A model generated the notes under the pieces. It had not been told where the DNA came from, did not search any database, and saw only the letters and a program-made list of their open reading frames with translations. A stretch of DNA of 64,000 nt, taken from the NCBI GenBank assembly GCA_016706685.1, contig JADJJE010000025.1, positions 74,020 to 138,019 on the forward strand. The letters are read 5' to 3'. Below are positions 54,629 through 63,886 of the stretch, piece by piece (position 1 is the stretch's first letter; each line of letters opens with the position of its first letter). Source of the DNA: Sandaracinaceae bacterium (lineage in GTDB: Bacteria > Myxococcota_A > Polyangia > Polyangiales > Houyiibacteriaceae). The position numbers were made by a program, and so were the translations under genes.

Positions 54629-55582
54629 ATGACCTACACCGGGGCCCAGACCGCCCGAACCGCCCGCGAACGACTTGGCCAAGCGCTCGCGTCGCTTCAG
54701 CAGCACTCCGACATCCCGAACGATGTCATGGCGGTCGCATCCAACATCGCACAGTCGGTGGGCGCCTTGTTCGAAGCAGAGCGCGCGTCGTCCGAGCTGG
54801 ACGGACGGGCCTCCGTGAAGAACGCGCTAGGCACGCTGGGTCAGACGCTCGCGCTCCTGCAAGACGTGCCCGAGGTCTACAAGGCCCGGCTCGAAGTGGC
54901 CGTGGAGGCCATCGCCACCTCCATGAGCGCGCTCTATCCACTGGCGCACGTGCCGTCCATGCCACCTGCCGCAGCCCAGGCCGCGCACGCGGCGTATGCC
55001 GCCACCGCGGTGGGCCACGTGCCGCCCAACGCGCCGGTCCCCAACTTTGGTGGCGCCTACGCGCAGCCTGTGGCGCAGCCCGCCCCGCAGACCGCCCCTC
55101 AGCCGGCGCCGCAGCCGCAGACGGCCTACGCGCACCACGCTCAGCCAGCAGCCGTGGCCCAGCCGGCGCCTGCAGCTCAGCCGGCGCCCGCTGCGCAGCC
55201 TGCCCCGCGCACGTCGCGCACGTCCGGGCCGCCCCCCGCGCCCACGCCCACCGGTGGCCGCGCGTCGGTCGAGGCCAACATCGGCGCCACCACCGAGAGC
55301 AACTTCTTCGTGGGCTTCTCCGGTGAAATCTCCGAGGGTGGCGTCTTCCTCGCCACGTACGAGGTGCTCCCCGTGCGCAGCTCCGTGGAGGTGCTGGTCA
55401 CGCTGCCCGGTGGCTTCGAGTTCAAAGTGAACGGCTGGGTGCGCTACGTGCGCGACCCGTTCGACTTCAGCGCCGACTCGGACCCAGGCATGGGCATCCA
55501 GTTCGAGAACCTCAACGCCCACGACCGTGAGCTCATCATGCGCTTCATCCGCAAGCGCGCGCCCACGTTCTACGACGACTGA
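54629..55582 (+). CDS. PilZ-domain protein (TIGR02266 type) with Ala/Pro/Gln linker
   Basis: The product is 317 residues. The N-terminal 110 residues are helical. A linker of about 75 residues is built of AQPAPQ-like repeats. The C-terminal 100 residues are a PilZ domain (NFFVGFSGEISEGGVFLATY, VRYVRD, MGIQFENLNAHDRELI). The RxxxR half of the c-di-GMP motif is not obvious, as in other TIGR02266 proteins of myxobacteria, which may not bind c-di-GMP. It probably links to motility or surface regulation. Confidence 0.85.
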   Translation: MTYTGAQTARTARERLGQALASLQQHSDIPNDVMAVASNIAQSVGALFEAERASSELDGRASVKNALGTLGQTLALLQDVPEVYKARLEVAVEAIATSMSALYPLAHVPSMPPAAAQAAHAAYAATAVGHVPPNAPVPNFGGAYAQPVAQPAPQTAPQPAPQPQTAYAHHAQPAAVAQPAPAAQPAPAAQPAPRTSRTSGPPPAPTPTGGRASVEANIGATTESNFFVGFSGEISEGGVFLATYEVLPVRSSVEVLVTLPGGFEFKVNGWVRYVRDPFDFSADSDPGMGIQFENLNAHDRELIMRFIRKRAPTFYDD

Positions 55583-55602
55583 GCGGCGCGGGCATCACGC
55601 GC

Positions 55603-56307
55603 ATGCGGTCCGTCGCGACACACCACGTGCTCACCGAGCGGGGAAACCTGCCGGTCGTCTCCACCGATGCCCCGCAGCGTGGCGCGGACGCGCGCTCTGG
55701 CTTGCCGTGGGTGGTCTTCGTGCCCTCCATCTTTGGTGTGGCCCCCGACCTGCGTGTTCAGATGGCCGAGCTGGGTGACCACGCGCAGGTGCTGGCGGTG
55801 GACCCGTTTCACCACGCGGGTGGTGGGCCGCTTCCGTACACCGACTTCGCCCAGGCTGTGGTGCGCCTGCAGCAGACCGACCTGCCGGGCTTTCACGCGG
55901 AGCTCGTGGCGCTGCTGAGCGTGCTCACGCCCCAGGCGCCGGTCATCGGGGTGGGTATCTGCTTCGGGGGCCCCTTCGTGGTGCGCGCCGCTGGCGCAGG
56001 CCTCTTGGCAGGTGTGGTCACGTGGCACGGCAGCCGCCTCGAGACGCAGCTGGATGCGCTGCGCAGCCTGGCCGAGCGCGGCGTGCCCGCGCGCCTCCAC
56101 TTCGGCGACACCGACGCCTTCGTGCCCATGAGCACCGTGGACACCGTGCGCGCCGCGCTGGGCGACCGCGCCAGCGAGAGCGTGGTGGTGCACCCCGGCG
56201 CCGACCACGGCTTCAGCCACCGCAGCGGGCCCAAGTATCAAGCCGTGGCGGAACGCGCAGGCCTCAACGCCGTGCTCGACCTGGTCAGGTCGTGTACTCC
56301 GCGTTGA
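55603..56307 (+). CDS. Dienelactone hydrolase family protein
   Basis: The product is 234 residues. An alpha/beta-hydrolase fold has the nucleophile elbow GVGICFGGPF (Cys), the Asp in GDTDAFVPM and the His in ADHGFSHRSG, the Cys-Asp-His triad of dienelactone hydrolases. The native substrate is unknown. Its end overlaps the convergent argJ gene by 23 bp. Confidence 0.88.
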   Translation: MRSVATHHVLTERGNLPVVSTDAPQRGADARSGLPWVVFVPSIFGVAPDLRVQMAELGDHAQVLAVDPFHHAGGGPLPYTDFAQAVVRLQQTDLPGFHAELVALLSVLTPQAPVIGVGICFGGPFVVRAAGAGLLAGVVTWHGSRLETQLDALRSLAERGVPARLHFGDTDAFVPMSTVDTVRAALGDRASESVVVHPGADHGFSHRSGPKYQAVAERAGLNAVLDLVRSCTPR

Positions 56308-57574
56308 CCTTCACGTACTCGTAGCTGAGGTCGCAGCCCCACACGGTGGCCGAGCCGCTGCCGCTGCCCACGGACACGTCGATGGTGACCTTCTTGCGGT
56401 CGCGGATGCTGGCCGACACCCCGGCCAGCTCGAGCGGCACCGCCGCGCCGCGGTCGAAGAGCAGGTAGCCGTTGATCTCGATGCGGATGGTGGCGGGGTC
56501 CAGCAGCGCCTCGCGCCCCGGCCCCGGCTTGCCGATGGCCATCACCACGCGGCCCCAGTTCGGGTCGGCTCCGAACACGGCGGCCTTCATCAGCGGCGAG
56601 TTGATGATTTGCTTCGCCATCGCCTTGGCGTCCGTGTCGTTGGCGGTGCCGTGCACGCGCGCCTCGATGAGCTTGGTGGCGCCCTCGGCCTGGAAGACCA
56701 CGTCGCGCGCCAGCTTGAGGCACATGGCGGTGAGGCACGCCTCGAGATCGCGCTCCGCGTCGGGCGACGTGGGGACGCTGGCCGTGGAGAACAGCACGAG
56801 CGAGTCGCTGGTGCTGGTGTCGGTGTCCACCGAGATGCTGTTGAACGTGGCGTCCACGGCCCGCTTCACCAGCGCGCTCAGCCGGTCCGTGGGCACGTTC
56901 AGGTTGGTGAAGAAGTAGACCAGCATGGTGGCCATGTTGGGCTCGATCATGCCCGCACCCTTGGCCATGCCGCACAGCACCACGTCGCCGAAGCGCGCCG
57001 ACGCTACCTTGGGGCCGCGGTCGGTGGTGAGGATGGCCGAGGCCACCTCGGGCACGAGGCCCTCGCGCAGCTCGTCGGGCAGGCGCTTGATGGCCGCGTG
57101 GATCTTCTCCATCGGCAGGGCCACGCCAATGACGCCGGTCATGGACGTGATCACATCGACGTCGCGCACGCCCAGGCGCTTGGCCACGTCGTTCACGATG
57201 GCCTTCGTGTCGTCCATGGCGCTGGGCGTGAACACGTTGGCGTTCTTGCTGATGACCACCAGGGTCTGCGCTTCGCCATCGGCCAGGTGCTGACGGTCGA
57301 GCAGCACCGCGGGGCTGCACGAGCGGTTGCGCGTGAAGACGCCCACGGCAGGCCCCGGCTTGGGCAGCGTCACCACCATGAAGTCCAGCTTGTCGGCGTA
57401 CTTGATGCCGGCCCGGAGCGCCGCGCTGCGGATGCCCTCGGGCTGGTGCTCGAGCGACTCGGTCAGCGTCACGCGGCTGCCGGTGAGCAGCGAGTCGAAC
57501 GAAAAGCGGGTGGCGTCGGGGTCGCCGTCTCGGGGCTCGTCGACATGGACGAAGGCAAGCTGCGCGTGGCTCAT
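56285..57574 (-). CDS. argJ: Bifunctional glutamate N-acetyltransferase/amino-acid acetyltransferase ArgJ
   Basis: The product is 429 residues. The self-cleavage site sits in KGAGMIEPNMATML (Ala-Thr, with Thr the nucleophile of the new beta chain). DPNWGRVVMAIGKP and the final YEYVKVNAEYTT are family signatures. It recycles the acetyl group between N-acetylornithine and glutamate in arginine synthesis and may also use acetyl-CoA. No other arg genes are nearby. Confidence 0.95.
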   Translation of the reverse strand: MSHAQLAFVHVDEPRDGDPDATRFSFDSLLTGSRVTLTESLEHQPEGIRSAALRAGIKYADKLDFMVVTLPKPGPAVGVFTRNRSCSPAVLLDRQHLADGEAQTLVVISKNANVFTPSAMDDTKAIVNDVAKRLGVRDVDVITSMTGVIGVALPMEKIHAAIKRLPDELREGLVPEVASAILTTDRGPKVASARFGDVVLCGMAKGAGMIEPNMATMLVYFFTNLNVPTDRLSALVKRAVDATFNSISVDTDTSTSDSLVLFSTASVPTSPDAERDLEACLTAMCLKLARDVVFQAEGATKLIEARVHGTANDTDAKAMAKQIINSPLMKAAVFGADPNWGRVVMAIGKPGPGREALLDPATIRIEINGYLLFDRGAAVPLELAGVSASIRDRKKVTIDVSVGSGSGSATVWGCDLSYEYVKVNAEYTT

Positions 57575-57626
57575 GGGCGTGTATTACGGCTTGAGGCGAA
57601 AACCGGCAATCCCAGCGTGCACCCCG

Positions 57627-58787
57627 TCAGCCGAAGCGCACGGAGTAGACGGGCGGCAGGTTGTTGGCCACCGTGACGAAGCTGTCGCCGGCGTCTTCGC
57701 TCACGTAGAGGTTGCCCGTGGTGCTGCCGAAGCAGAGGTGCTGCCCGCGGTTGGCCAGCGCGTGGCGGTAGACCACGTCGAACGCGTTGTCTTGCGGCAG
57801 GCCGTTGCGCAGCGCTTCCCAGCTCTCGCCGCCGTCACGCGTGCGGGCCACGAAGAGACCGCCGCCGATGGCCATGCGCTCCGCGTCCGACTTGCCGGGC
57901 ACCAGCCAGGCGGTGCGACCATCGTGGTCGTCCACGGCCACCGGGAAGCCGAAGTGCACGCCCAGCTCGGGCTGACTCACGCGCTTCCACGTGGCCGCCC
58001 CGTCGCTGCTGTAGAACACGCCCGCGTGGTTTTGCTGCCACACGTGGTTGGGCTGCGCGGGGCACAGCTCGATGAAGTGCGCGTCGTGCCCCCACTCGGC
58101 CGCGGGGTCCGGCAGGTAGTCGTTGAGCATGCCCTTGTTGCGGCCGCGCCACGACTGCCCTCCGTCGGTGGTCTCGAGCACGCCGGCCGTGGAGATGGCC
58201 ACCAGCACGCGCTTCGGGTTCTGCGGGTCCACCGCCACGGAGTGGATGCCGGGCGCGAACTCGCCCTCGGAGGCGGGCGTGCCCCACCAGTGCGTGTCGC
58301 CGGTTCCGTCGGTGGTGAAGAGGTCTCCGCCGCGTGACTCGTGGTTCCAGAGCGGGCGGTTCAGCTCGAAGCTCTCGCCGCCGTCGTCGCTCACGAACAG
58401 CCCGCCGGGGATGGTGCCCACGTAGATGCGGCCGTCCCCGCCGAACGAGATGACCCACAGCTTGAGGAGCGTGGAGGCCTTGATGGGCCGCTGGGTGGGC
58501 GCCTCGGCTCCCTCCACGGGCAAGACGTCCGCGTAGTGGCGTGCTCCCTCCGGGTAGACAATCTGCGGGGCGTCTTCCCAGGTGGCGCCGTCGTCCTTCG
58601 AGCGCGAGAGCTTGGCGCCCCAGTGACCGTGCCCCAGCAGCGCCCAGAGCGTGCCCGTGTTCGGGTCGCGCGCCACGAAGTTCACGCCCTGGCCGGCGTG
58701 CCCCAGGAGCCGCGGCTTCCACCCGCTCTGGTGCTTCTCCACCGCGAACGTGCCCTTGCGGGTGCCCACCAAGATGCGCTCTGCCAT
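57627..58787 (-). CDS. BNR/VPS10-like beta-propeller protein
   Basis: The product is 386 residues from ATG 58787. The start ERILVGTRKGTFAVEKHQSG is followed by several Asp-box repeats (SKDDGATWED, SDDGGESFEL, TTDGGQSWRG, SSDGAATWKR, TRDGGESWEA, SEDAGDSF). This is a glycosidase/sortilin-type beta-propeller. Catalytic residues of sialidases are not seen. The gene begins 3 bp after the MoaD-like stop, and this pairing is often conserved, so a joint role is likely. Confidence 0.85.
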   Translation of the reverse strand: MAERILVGTRKGTFAVEKHQSGWKPRLLGHAGQGVNFVARDPNTGTLWALLGHGHWGAKLSRSKDDGATWEDAPQIVYPEGARHYADVLPVEGAEAPTQRPIKASTLLKLWVISFGGDGRIYVGTIPGGLFVSDDGGESFELNRPLWNHESRGGDLFTTDGTGDTHWWGTPASEGEFAPGIHSVAVDPQNPKRVLVAISTAGVLETTDGGQSWRGRNKGMLNDYLPDPAAEWGHDAHFIELCPAQPNHVWQQNHAGVFYSSDGAATWKRVSQPELGVHFGFPVAVDDHDGRTAWLVPGKSDAERMAIGGGLFVARTRDGGESWEALRNGLPQDNAFDVVYRHALANRGQHLCFGSTTGNLYVSEDAGDSFVTVANNLPPVYSVRFG

Positions 58788-58790
58788 GAC

Positions 58791-59069
58791 CTAACCTCCG
58801 CTCAGGGACTGCAAGACGAACACGCGCGCGTCGGGCGCGACAGGGTCTGTGAGGTGACGGCGATCCAGGATGCGCTCGTCTCCGATGAAGATGTTCACGT
58901 GCGTGCGCAGCACCCCGCGCTCGTCGCACAGGTAGAGCCCGATACCGGGGGCCAGCGCCTCGAGTTCGCGCACCACGTCGGCGGCGGTGCGTGCATCCAC
59001 CACGAGCTCGCGGCCCTCGAGCTGCGGGAAGAACGTGAACAGGTGCTTCGTCAGGGTGACGGTGGCCAT
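58791..59069 (-). CDS. MoaD/ThiS-like beta-grasp protein
   Basis: The product is 92 residues from ATG 59069. The sequence fits the ubiquitin-like sulfur carrier fold and ends in Ser-Gly-Gly, the C-terminal di-glycine that is thiocarboxylated in MoaD and ThiS. It lies in the same frame as the rhomboid gene only because of the frameshift at 59251. It is coupled to the BNR gene, 3 bp downstream. Confidence 0.85.
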   Translation of the reverse strand: MATVTLTKHLFTFFPQLEGRELVVDARTAADVVRELEALAPGIGLYLCDERGVLRTHVNIFIGDERILDRRHLTDPVAPDARVFVLQSLSGG

Positions 59070-59112
59070 CGGCTCCTCGAGGGGTCGAGACTGCCGATGC
59101 TGACGAAGGGCG

Positions 59113-59735
59113 TCAACGGTTGCGGCGCGCAGGCTTGGCTGCAGCCGGCTTCGGCCGGTTCTTGGCCAGGTAGCTCGCAGCCATGACCCCGCCCAGGCAC
59201 CCGAACAGGTGACCTTGCCACGAGATGCCTTCTTGCCCCGGAAGCACACCGGGAGCAGCCCACCCCACAAGACCGCAGCGACGATGCTGAGCACGATGGC
59301 CAGCGGCTTGCGCTCGAACCAGCCGGTGGTGAGCAGGTAGCCCAGGTAGCCGTAGACCACGCCGCTGGCGCCGATGTGCACGCTGTTGGAGGGAGCGATG
59401 AGCCACGTTCCGAAGCCGCCGATGAGCATGGCCAGCACGAACACCACGATGTAGTCGCGCACGCTGCGCAGGATGACCGCGCCCCCCAGGAACAGCATGC
59501 CGATGCTGTTGTTGAGCACGTGGCCGAAGCCGCCGTGCAGGAAGGGCATGAACAGGATGCCCAGCAGGCCCGACTGGGTGCGAGGCCGGACGCCCAGGTT
59601 GTCCAGCGAAGCGAAGGGGAGCATCGCGTCGATGGCTTCGATGACCCACCACGAGGCGATGACGAAGAGCAGCAGCCACTTGTAGAGGGTCAGCTCTCGC
59701 TTGAGCCCCGCGAGCGCGGTGTTGCGTTCACCCAT
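59113..59735 (-). CDS. Rhomboid-family intramembrane serine protease, one frameshift
   Basis: ATG 59735. Six hydrophobic helices are visible, with GGFGHVLNNSIGML (H-x3-N oxyanion region) and HIGASGVVYGYLGYL (GxSG, the catalytic Ser). The frame is lost near 59251 (GGG run, one missing base). The neighbouring frame gives GISWQGHLFGCLGGVMAASY with the catalytic His, and ends in a basic tail at 59113. Corrected length is 207 residues. It cleaves membrane proteins within their transmembrane segments. The substrate is unknown. Confidence 0.8.
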
Positions 59736-59745
59736 GCGGCGGAGC

Positions 59746-60675
59746 CTAGCAGCCCGTGAACGGCGCAGCCCGGCGCCGACGGCGGACGAGGGGAACGAGC
59801 GCAAGTGCCAGGCCCACGAGGCCCCACGGCGCGGACCCGCTCGCCCCGGGCGTGGCGCTGCAGCGCGGCGCACGCGAGCCCGACTCGGACGACCCTGCGC
59901 GGGACTGCGCGAGGGCGCCCTCTTGAGACACCGCCACGTCGGCCGCGGCCGTGGCCACGCGCCCCCAGTGGTCCACCAGCGAAGCGCGCGCGCTGGTGCC
60001 GGCGAGGCGATAGTCGTTGGGCGGCCGCGTGCTGCCGCAGTGCCCACCCGCGCCGCCGCTGAACGTGAGGGTGGACACGCTGCCCAGCATGGCGGGTGTG
60101 AGGTCCAGCTGGGCCTGCGCGCCGCCCGTGGCGAACACCAGCGCTACCGCGTGCGCGGGCAACGCCGCCGTCACCGGGACGCTGTCCGTCCATTGGCGCC
60201 CGCCCCAGCGCCCCTCGAGCTCTTGCTCGCCGTGCACGATGGGCCCGAGCTGCGGCGGAGACAGCGGCGGCAGGGTTACCGCGTCCACTCGCAGCGTCAC
60301 GGGCTCGCGCAGGCCACCGAGCACGTACTCGCCCGGCGCGAGCGGTGGGGCAGCCTGGTAGGCCATGAGGCCGGGGCCCACCATGCGCCCGCTGAGCGCC
60401 TGGCTGAACTCCCCCCGAGTCACCCGCAGCTCGAGCGGCACCAGCGCACCCTGCACCATCTGCGCGGGCGCCCCCGTTCGGTCGGTGACGACCACCACCA
60501 GCAGCGGCAGCTCGGGCGGCAGCGCGGCGTCGGTGGGCGTGCGCAGCGTGCCCGAGTACTCCGTGGCGGGGCACATGGCGCGGCTGCCCGCGGGCGACAG
60601 GGCGGTGAGGCCCACCAGCACCGAGAGCACCGGGAGGGCCATGATCAGCCACCAGGAGGCGCGCGAACGTTCCAT
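59746..60675 (-). CDS. Secreted hypothetical protein with MYXO-CTERM-like tail
   Basis: The product is 309 residues. An N-terminal signal peptide (residues 5-30) and beta-rich body precede a C-terminus of Cys, a Ser/Gly-rich spacer, a hydrophobic helix and RRRRR. This is the MYXO-CTERM surface-sorting pattern of myxobacteria. Function of the body is unknown. It supports a myxobacterial origin. Confidence 0.75.
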   Translation of the reverse strand: MERSRASWWLIMALPVLSVLVGLTALSPAGSRAMCPATEYSGTLRTPTDAALPPELPLLVVVVTDRTGAPAQMVQGALVPLELRVTRGEFSQALSGRMVGPGLMAYQAAPPLAPGEYVLGGLREPVTLRVDAVTLPPLSPPQLGPIVHGEQELEGRWGGRQWTDSVPVTAALPAHAVALVFATGGAQAQLDLTPAMLGSVSTLTFSGGAGGHCGSTRPPNDYRLAGTSARASLVDHWGRVATAAADVAVSQEGALAQSRAGSSESGSRAPRCSATPGASGSAPWGLVGLALALVPLVRRRRRAAPFTGC

Positions 60676-60766
60676 GGGCGGAGCTTAGCGCGCCTCGGCT
60701 CGAGCGGGGGAACGGTCGAAAGTAGAACGTGTTTCACTTTTGGCGAGGGGCTGCTACGCTAGCCGG

Positions 60767-62362
60767 ATGAGTGAAGAATGCCCTCGTGGGGACCTCGAGT
60801 TCGGCACCATCCCCGGCATGGTCCGGCAGTGCGCCGCCACGTATGGGGACGCGCTCGCCGTGGTGGACGGTGACGTGAGCCTCAGCTTCGTCGAGCTGTC
60901 GGCGCGCGTGGACGAAGCGGCCAAGGCCTACATGGCGGCCGGGATCCAGAAGGGCGACCGCGTGGCCATCTGGGCGCCCAACATGTGGGAGTGGATGGTG
61001 GTGGCCGTGGGCGCGCACGCCGCGGGCGCCGTCGTGGTGCCCGTCAACACACGCTACAAGGGCATCGAGGCGGCCTTCCTGCTCAAGAAGAGCGGCGCCA
61101 AGATCCTGCTCACCGTGTCGGGCTTCCTGGGCAACGACTACGTGGCGCTGCTGGCGGCGTCGGGTGAGGTGCTGCCTGCGCTCGAGAAGACGGTGATCTT
61201 GCGTGGCGAGGTCTCGCCGGGCGCCGACTCGCTGGCCACGTTCCTCGCGCGCGCCAGCAGCGTGAGCGAGGCCGATGCCGCAGCGCGCCTCGCGAGCGTC
61301 TTGCCCGACGACCTGGCCGACGTGCTCTTCACCTCGGGCACCACCGGCGAGCCCAAGGGCGCCATGTGCACGCACGCCCAAGACCTGCGCACGTTCCGGG
61401 CGTGGAGCCACATCGCGGGCCTGCGCCCCGGCGACCGCTACCTGGTGGTCATGCCGTTCTTCCACAGCTTCGGCTACAAGGCGGGCTGGCTCTCGGCCGT
61501 GATGAACGGCTGCACCACGTACCCCGAGCCGGTATTCAGCGTGGACGTGGCGCTCGAGCGCACGCAGCAGCACCGCATCACGGTGCTGCCTGGGCCTCCC
61601 GCGCTCTACCAGTCCATCCTGATGCACCCGAAGCGCGCGGAGTACGACATCTCGTCGCTCCGTCTCGCCGTCACGGGGGCCGCCAGCATCCCGGTGGAGC
61701 TCATCGAGCGCATGCGCGACGAGCTGAAGTTCGACACCGTCATCACGGCCTATGGGCTCACCGAGAGCACGGGCTGCGTGACCATGTGCCGCCAGGGCGA
61801 CGCCCCCAAGACCATCGCCGAGACCTCGGGGCGCGCCATGCCGGACGTGGAGGTGCGCATCGTGGACGCCGACAATCAACCGCTGCCGCCCAACCAGCCC
61901 GGCGAGATCGTGCTGCGCGGCTACAACGTGATGGTGGGCTACTTCGAGGCCGAAGAGCAGACCCGCGAGGCCATCGACGCCGACGGCTGGCTCCACACGG
62001 GCGACGTGGGGATGCTGGACGAGGCGGGCAACATCCGCATCACCGACCGCATGAAGGACATGTTCATCGTGGGCGGCTTCAACGCCTACCCCGCGGAGAT
62101 CGAGAACACGCTGCTGCGCATGCCCGGGGTGGGCGAGGTGGCCGTCATCGGCGTGCCCGACGAGCGCCTGGGCGAAGTGGGCATGGCCTTCGTGGTGCCC
62201 GCGCCCGGGGCCACGCTCACGGCCGAAGAGGTGCTGGCCTGGTCGCGCGAGAACATGGCCAACTTCAAGGTGCCGCGCACGGCTCGGGTGGTGGACGCCC
62301 TGCCGCGCAACCCCACCGGCAAGGTGCAGAAGTTCAAGCTGCGGGAGGCCCTCGATGCCTGA
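60767..62362 (+). CDS. Acyl-CoA synthetase (AMP-dependent ligase, FadD3-like)
   Basis: The product is 531 residues from ATG 60767. The AMP-binding P-loop-like motif is LFTSGTTGEPKGAMCTHAQ, followed by the A5-type ITAYGLTEST and A8-type DGWLHTGDVGMLDEAGNIRI. The adenylation Lys near the C-terminus is in LPRNPTGKVQKFKLRE. It activates a fatty or other carboxylic acid to acyl-CoA through an acyl-AMP. The stop overlaps the SDR gene start by 8 nt, so the two are translationally coupled. The product class cannot be narrowed from sequence alone. Confidence 0.9.
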   Translation: MSEECPRGDLEFGTIPGMVRQCAATYGDALAVVDGDVSLSFVELSARVDEAAKAYMAAGIQKGDRVAIWAPNMWEWMVVAVGAHAAGAVVVPVNTRYKGIEAAFLLKKSGAKILLTVSGFLGNDYVALLAASGEVLPALEKTVILRGEVSPGADSLATFLARASSVSEADAAARLASVLPDDLADVLFTSGTTGEPKGAMCTHAQDLRTFRAWSHIAGLRPGDRYLVVMPFFHSFGYKAGWLSAVMNGCTTYPEPVFSVDVALERTQQHRITVLPGPPALYQSILMHPKRAEYDISSLRLAVTGAASIPVELIERMRDELKFDTVITAYGLTESTGCVTMCRQGDAPKTIAETSGRAMPDVEVRIVDADNQPLPPNQPGEIVLRGYNVMVGYFEAEEQTREAIDADGWLHTGDVGMLDEAGNIRITDRMKDMFIVGGFNAYPAEIENTLLRMPGVGEVAVIGVPDERLGEVGMAFVVPAPGATLTAEEVLAWSRENMANFKVPRTARVVDALPRNPTGKVQKFKLREALDA

Positions 62363-63128
62363 GTCCGTCTTTCCTGAGGGTGTCGCGCTGGTGGTCGGCG
62401 GCAGTGGCGGCGTGGGCCAGGCCATCGCGCTGAAGCTCGCCGAGCAGGGCTGCGACGTGGCCGTCACGTATCGCTCGAAGGAGGCCGCCGCACAGGCCGT
62501 GGTCGCCCAGATCGAGGCCCTCGGGCGGAGCGCATCGGCCCACCCGCTGTCGGTCACCGACGAGCCCAGCGTGGGCGCCTGTGTGGCCGCGGTCAGCGAG
62601 CGCTATGGCCGGCTGCACACCGTGGTGCACGCGGCCGGCAGCCCCATCGACCAGCCCTACGTCTCCGCGGTCACGCCGGCGCAGTGGCGCGAGGTCATGG
62701 ACGCCGACGTGAACGGCTTCTTCCACGTGGCGCACCACACGCTGCCCAAGCTGAAGGCCGGCGGCGGCGGGTCCTACGTGTATGTCAGCAGCGCGGGGCT
62801 GGCGCGCTACCCCACGGGTGACGTGCTCTCCGTGGCGCCCAAGGGCGCGGTGGAGGCGCTGCTGCGCGCCATCGCCAAGGAAGAGGGGCGCTTCGGCATC
62901 CGCGCCAACAGCGTGGCGCTGGGCGTCATCGACGCAGGCATGTTCCATCGCTTGGTGGAGAGCGGGGAGCTGAGCCAGGCGTACCTGGACGCGTCCAAGC
63001 GCAACATCGCGCTGCGCCGCTTCGGCACCGCCAGCGAGGTGGCCGAGGCCGCCGCGTTCCTGGCGTCGTCGCGCGCCAGCTACATCACCGGCCAGATGCT
63101 CATGCTGGACGGAGGCTACAGCGTCTGA
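62355..63128 (+). CDS. Short-chain dehydrogenase/reductase with atypical active site
   Basis: The product is 257 residues. Cofactor motif GGSGGVGQAIALKLAEQ, HAAGSP for the NNAG region, Ser in YVYVSSAGLARYP and Lys in SVAPKGAVEALL. The usual Tyr of YxxxK is Ser here (SVAPK), so catalysis may use another Tyr or the protein may be divergent. The C-terminal ASYITGQMLMLDGGYSV is standard. It is coupled to the acyl-CoA synthetase, suggesting reduction of an acyl-CoA-derived substrate. Confidence 0.85.
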   Translation: MPESVFPEGVALVVGGSGGVGQAIALKLAEQGCDVAVTYRSKEAAAQAVVAQIEALGRSASAHPLSVTDEPSVGACVAAVSERYGRLHTVVHAAGSPIDQPYVSAVTPAQWREVMDADVNGFFHVAHHTLPKLKAGGGGSYVYVSSAGLARYPTGDVLSVAPKGAVEALLRAIAKEEGRFGIRANSVALGVIDAGMFHRLVESGELSQAYLDASKRNIALRRFGTASEVAEAAAFLASSRASYITGQMLMLDGGYSV

Positions 63129-63134
63129 GGCGCG

Positions 63135-63566
63135 TCAGGCAGGCCGCAGTGTGATCATGCCGGTGAGTGCCTCCACGCCCTTCGGCGCGTTCCACGGCGT
63201 GACCATCTGTGCCTCCACCTCGTCGTAGGCAAAGCACAGGTCGAGCGGACCCATGGACGCCAGGTCGAGCGCGAAGCTCACGTCGAGCATGGTGGTCAGG
63301 CGCGCGCCGATCACCAGCTTCATGAACGCGTCGGGGGGATGCAGCAGGTTGGTGTCGGCGAACGACACACGCACGTACGGCCGGTGCGGCTTGGGCGGCG
63401 AGATGCGCAGCGAGCGCGGATAGCCCGTGGCGAAGCCGAACACGCGCACGGCCACCCGCCCGTGGTTCTCGACGTGGAGCGGGATCTGGAGCGGCGCGCC
63501 CGGCGCGACGGGCTCGAGTCCAAAGCGGATTCCCTCGAAGCTGGGGCCCCATGCTGGTTCGGTCAT
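63135..63566 (-). CDS. Hypothetical beta-rich protein (143 aa)
   Basis: The product is 143 residues from the ATG at 63566 (TEPAWGPSFEGIRFGLEP). A longer frame to 63806 runs through low-complexity sequence and is rejected. Beta-strand-like segments (PLQIPLHVENHGRVAVRVFG, YVRVSFADTN) suggest an immunoglobulin-like fold. It is convergent with the SDR gene. No family is recognised. Confidence 0.55.
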   Translation of the reverse strand: MTEPAWGPSFEGIRFGLEPVAPGAPLQIPLHVENHGRVAVRVFGFATGYPRSLRISPPKPHRPYVRVSFADTNLLHPPDAFMKLVIGARLTTMLDVSFALDLASMGPLDLCFAYDEVEAQMVTPWNAPKGVEALTGMITLRPA

Positions 63567-63886
63567 AGCGAGCGCGAGGGTAGCAGCCGTGGCGGGGACG
63601 CAAAGAGAAAGCGGGCGGGTCGGTGGCGCTCGGCGGGACGTCCGCTCCACGTGGGCGTGGGCGTGGGCGTTGTCGGCGACGGCGACGGGTTGCGTCATCG
63701 CGAGGTGGGCGGATCGGTGGGATCGCGCTGTGCCGTTGATGCAAGGGGATGCGTCGCCGTCGCCGTCAAAGATCAGGACAACGACAACGACAACGACTAT
63801 CGACACTGCCAGTTTGCACCCCGAAGGGACCGCCGGGTTTTCAGGATCATGGGACCAGGGGAAGGTCCGACGACAGTGGGCTGAGC
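63567..63886. repeat. Gene-free low-complexity stretch with short tandem repeats
   Basis: This 320-bp interval holds short repeats: GTGGGC units around 63652-63675, GGCGAC/GCCGTC units and a run of GACAAC units around 63776-63800. Open frames crossing it are compositional. I see no RNA gene or credible coding sequence, although it must contain the promoters of the flanking divergent genes. Confidence 0.5.

Noticed and set aside
58791..60047. A 418-residue rhomboid-MoaD fusion with a long N-terminal extension
   Set aside because: The upstream part is antisense to the MYXO-CTERM gene, and the join to MoaD depends on a frameshift at 59251 that removes the rhomboid catalytic His.
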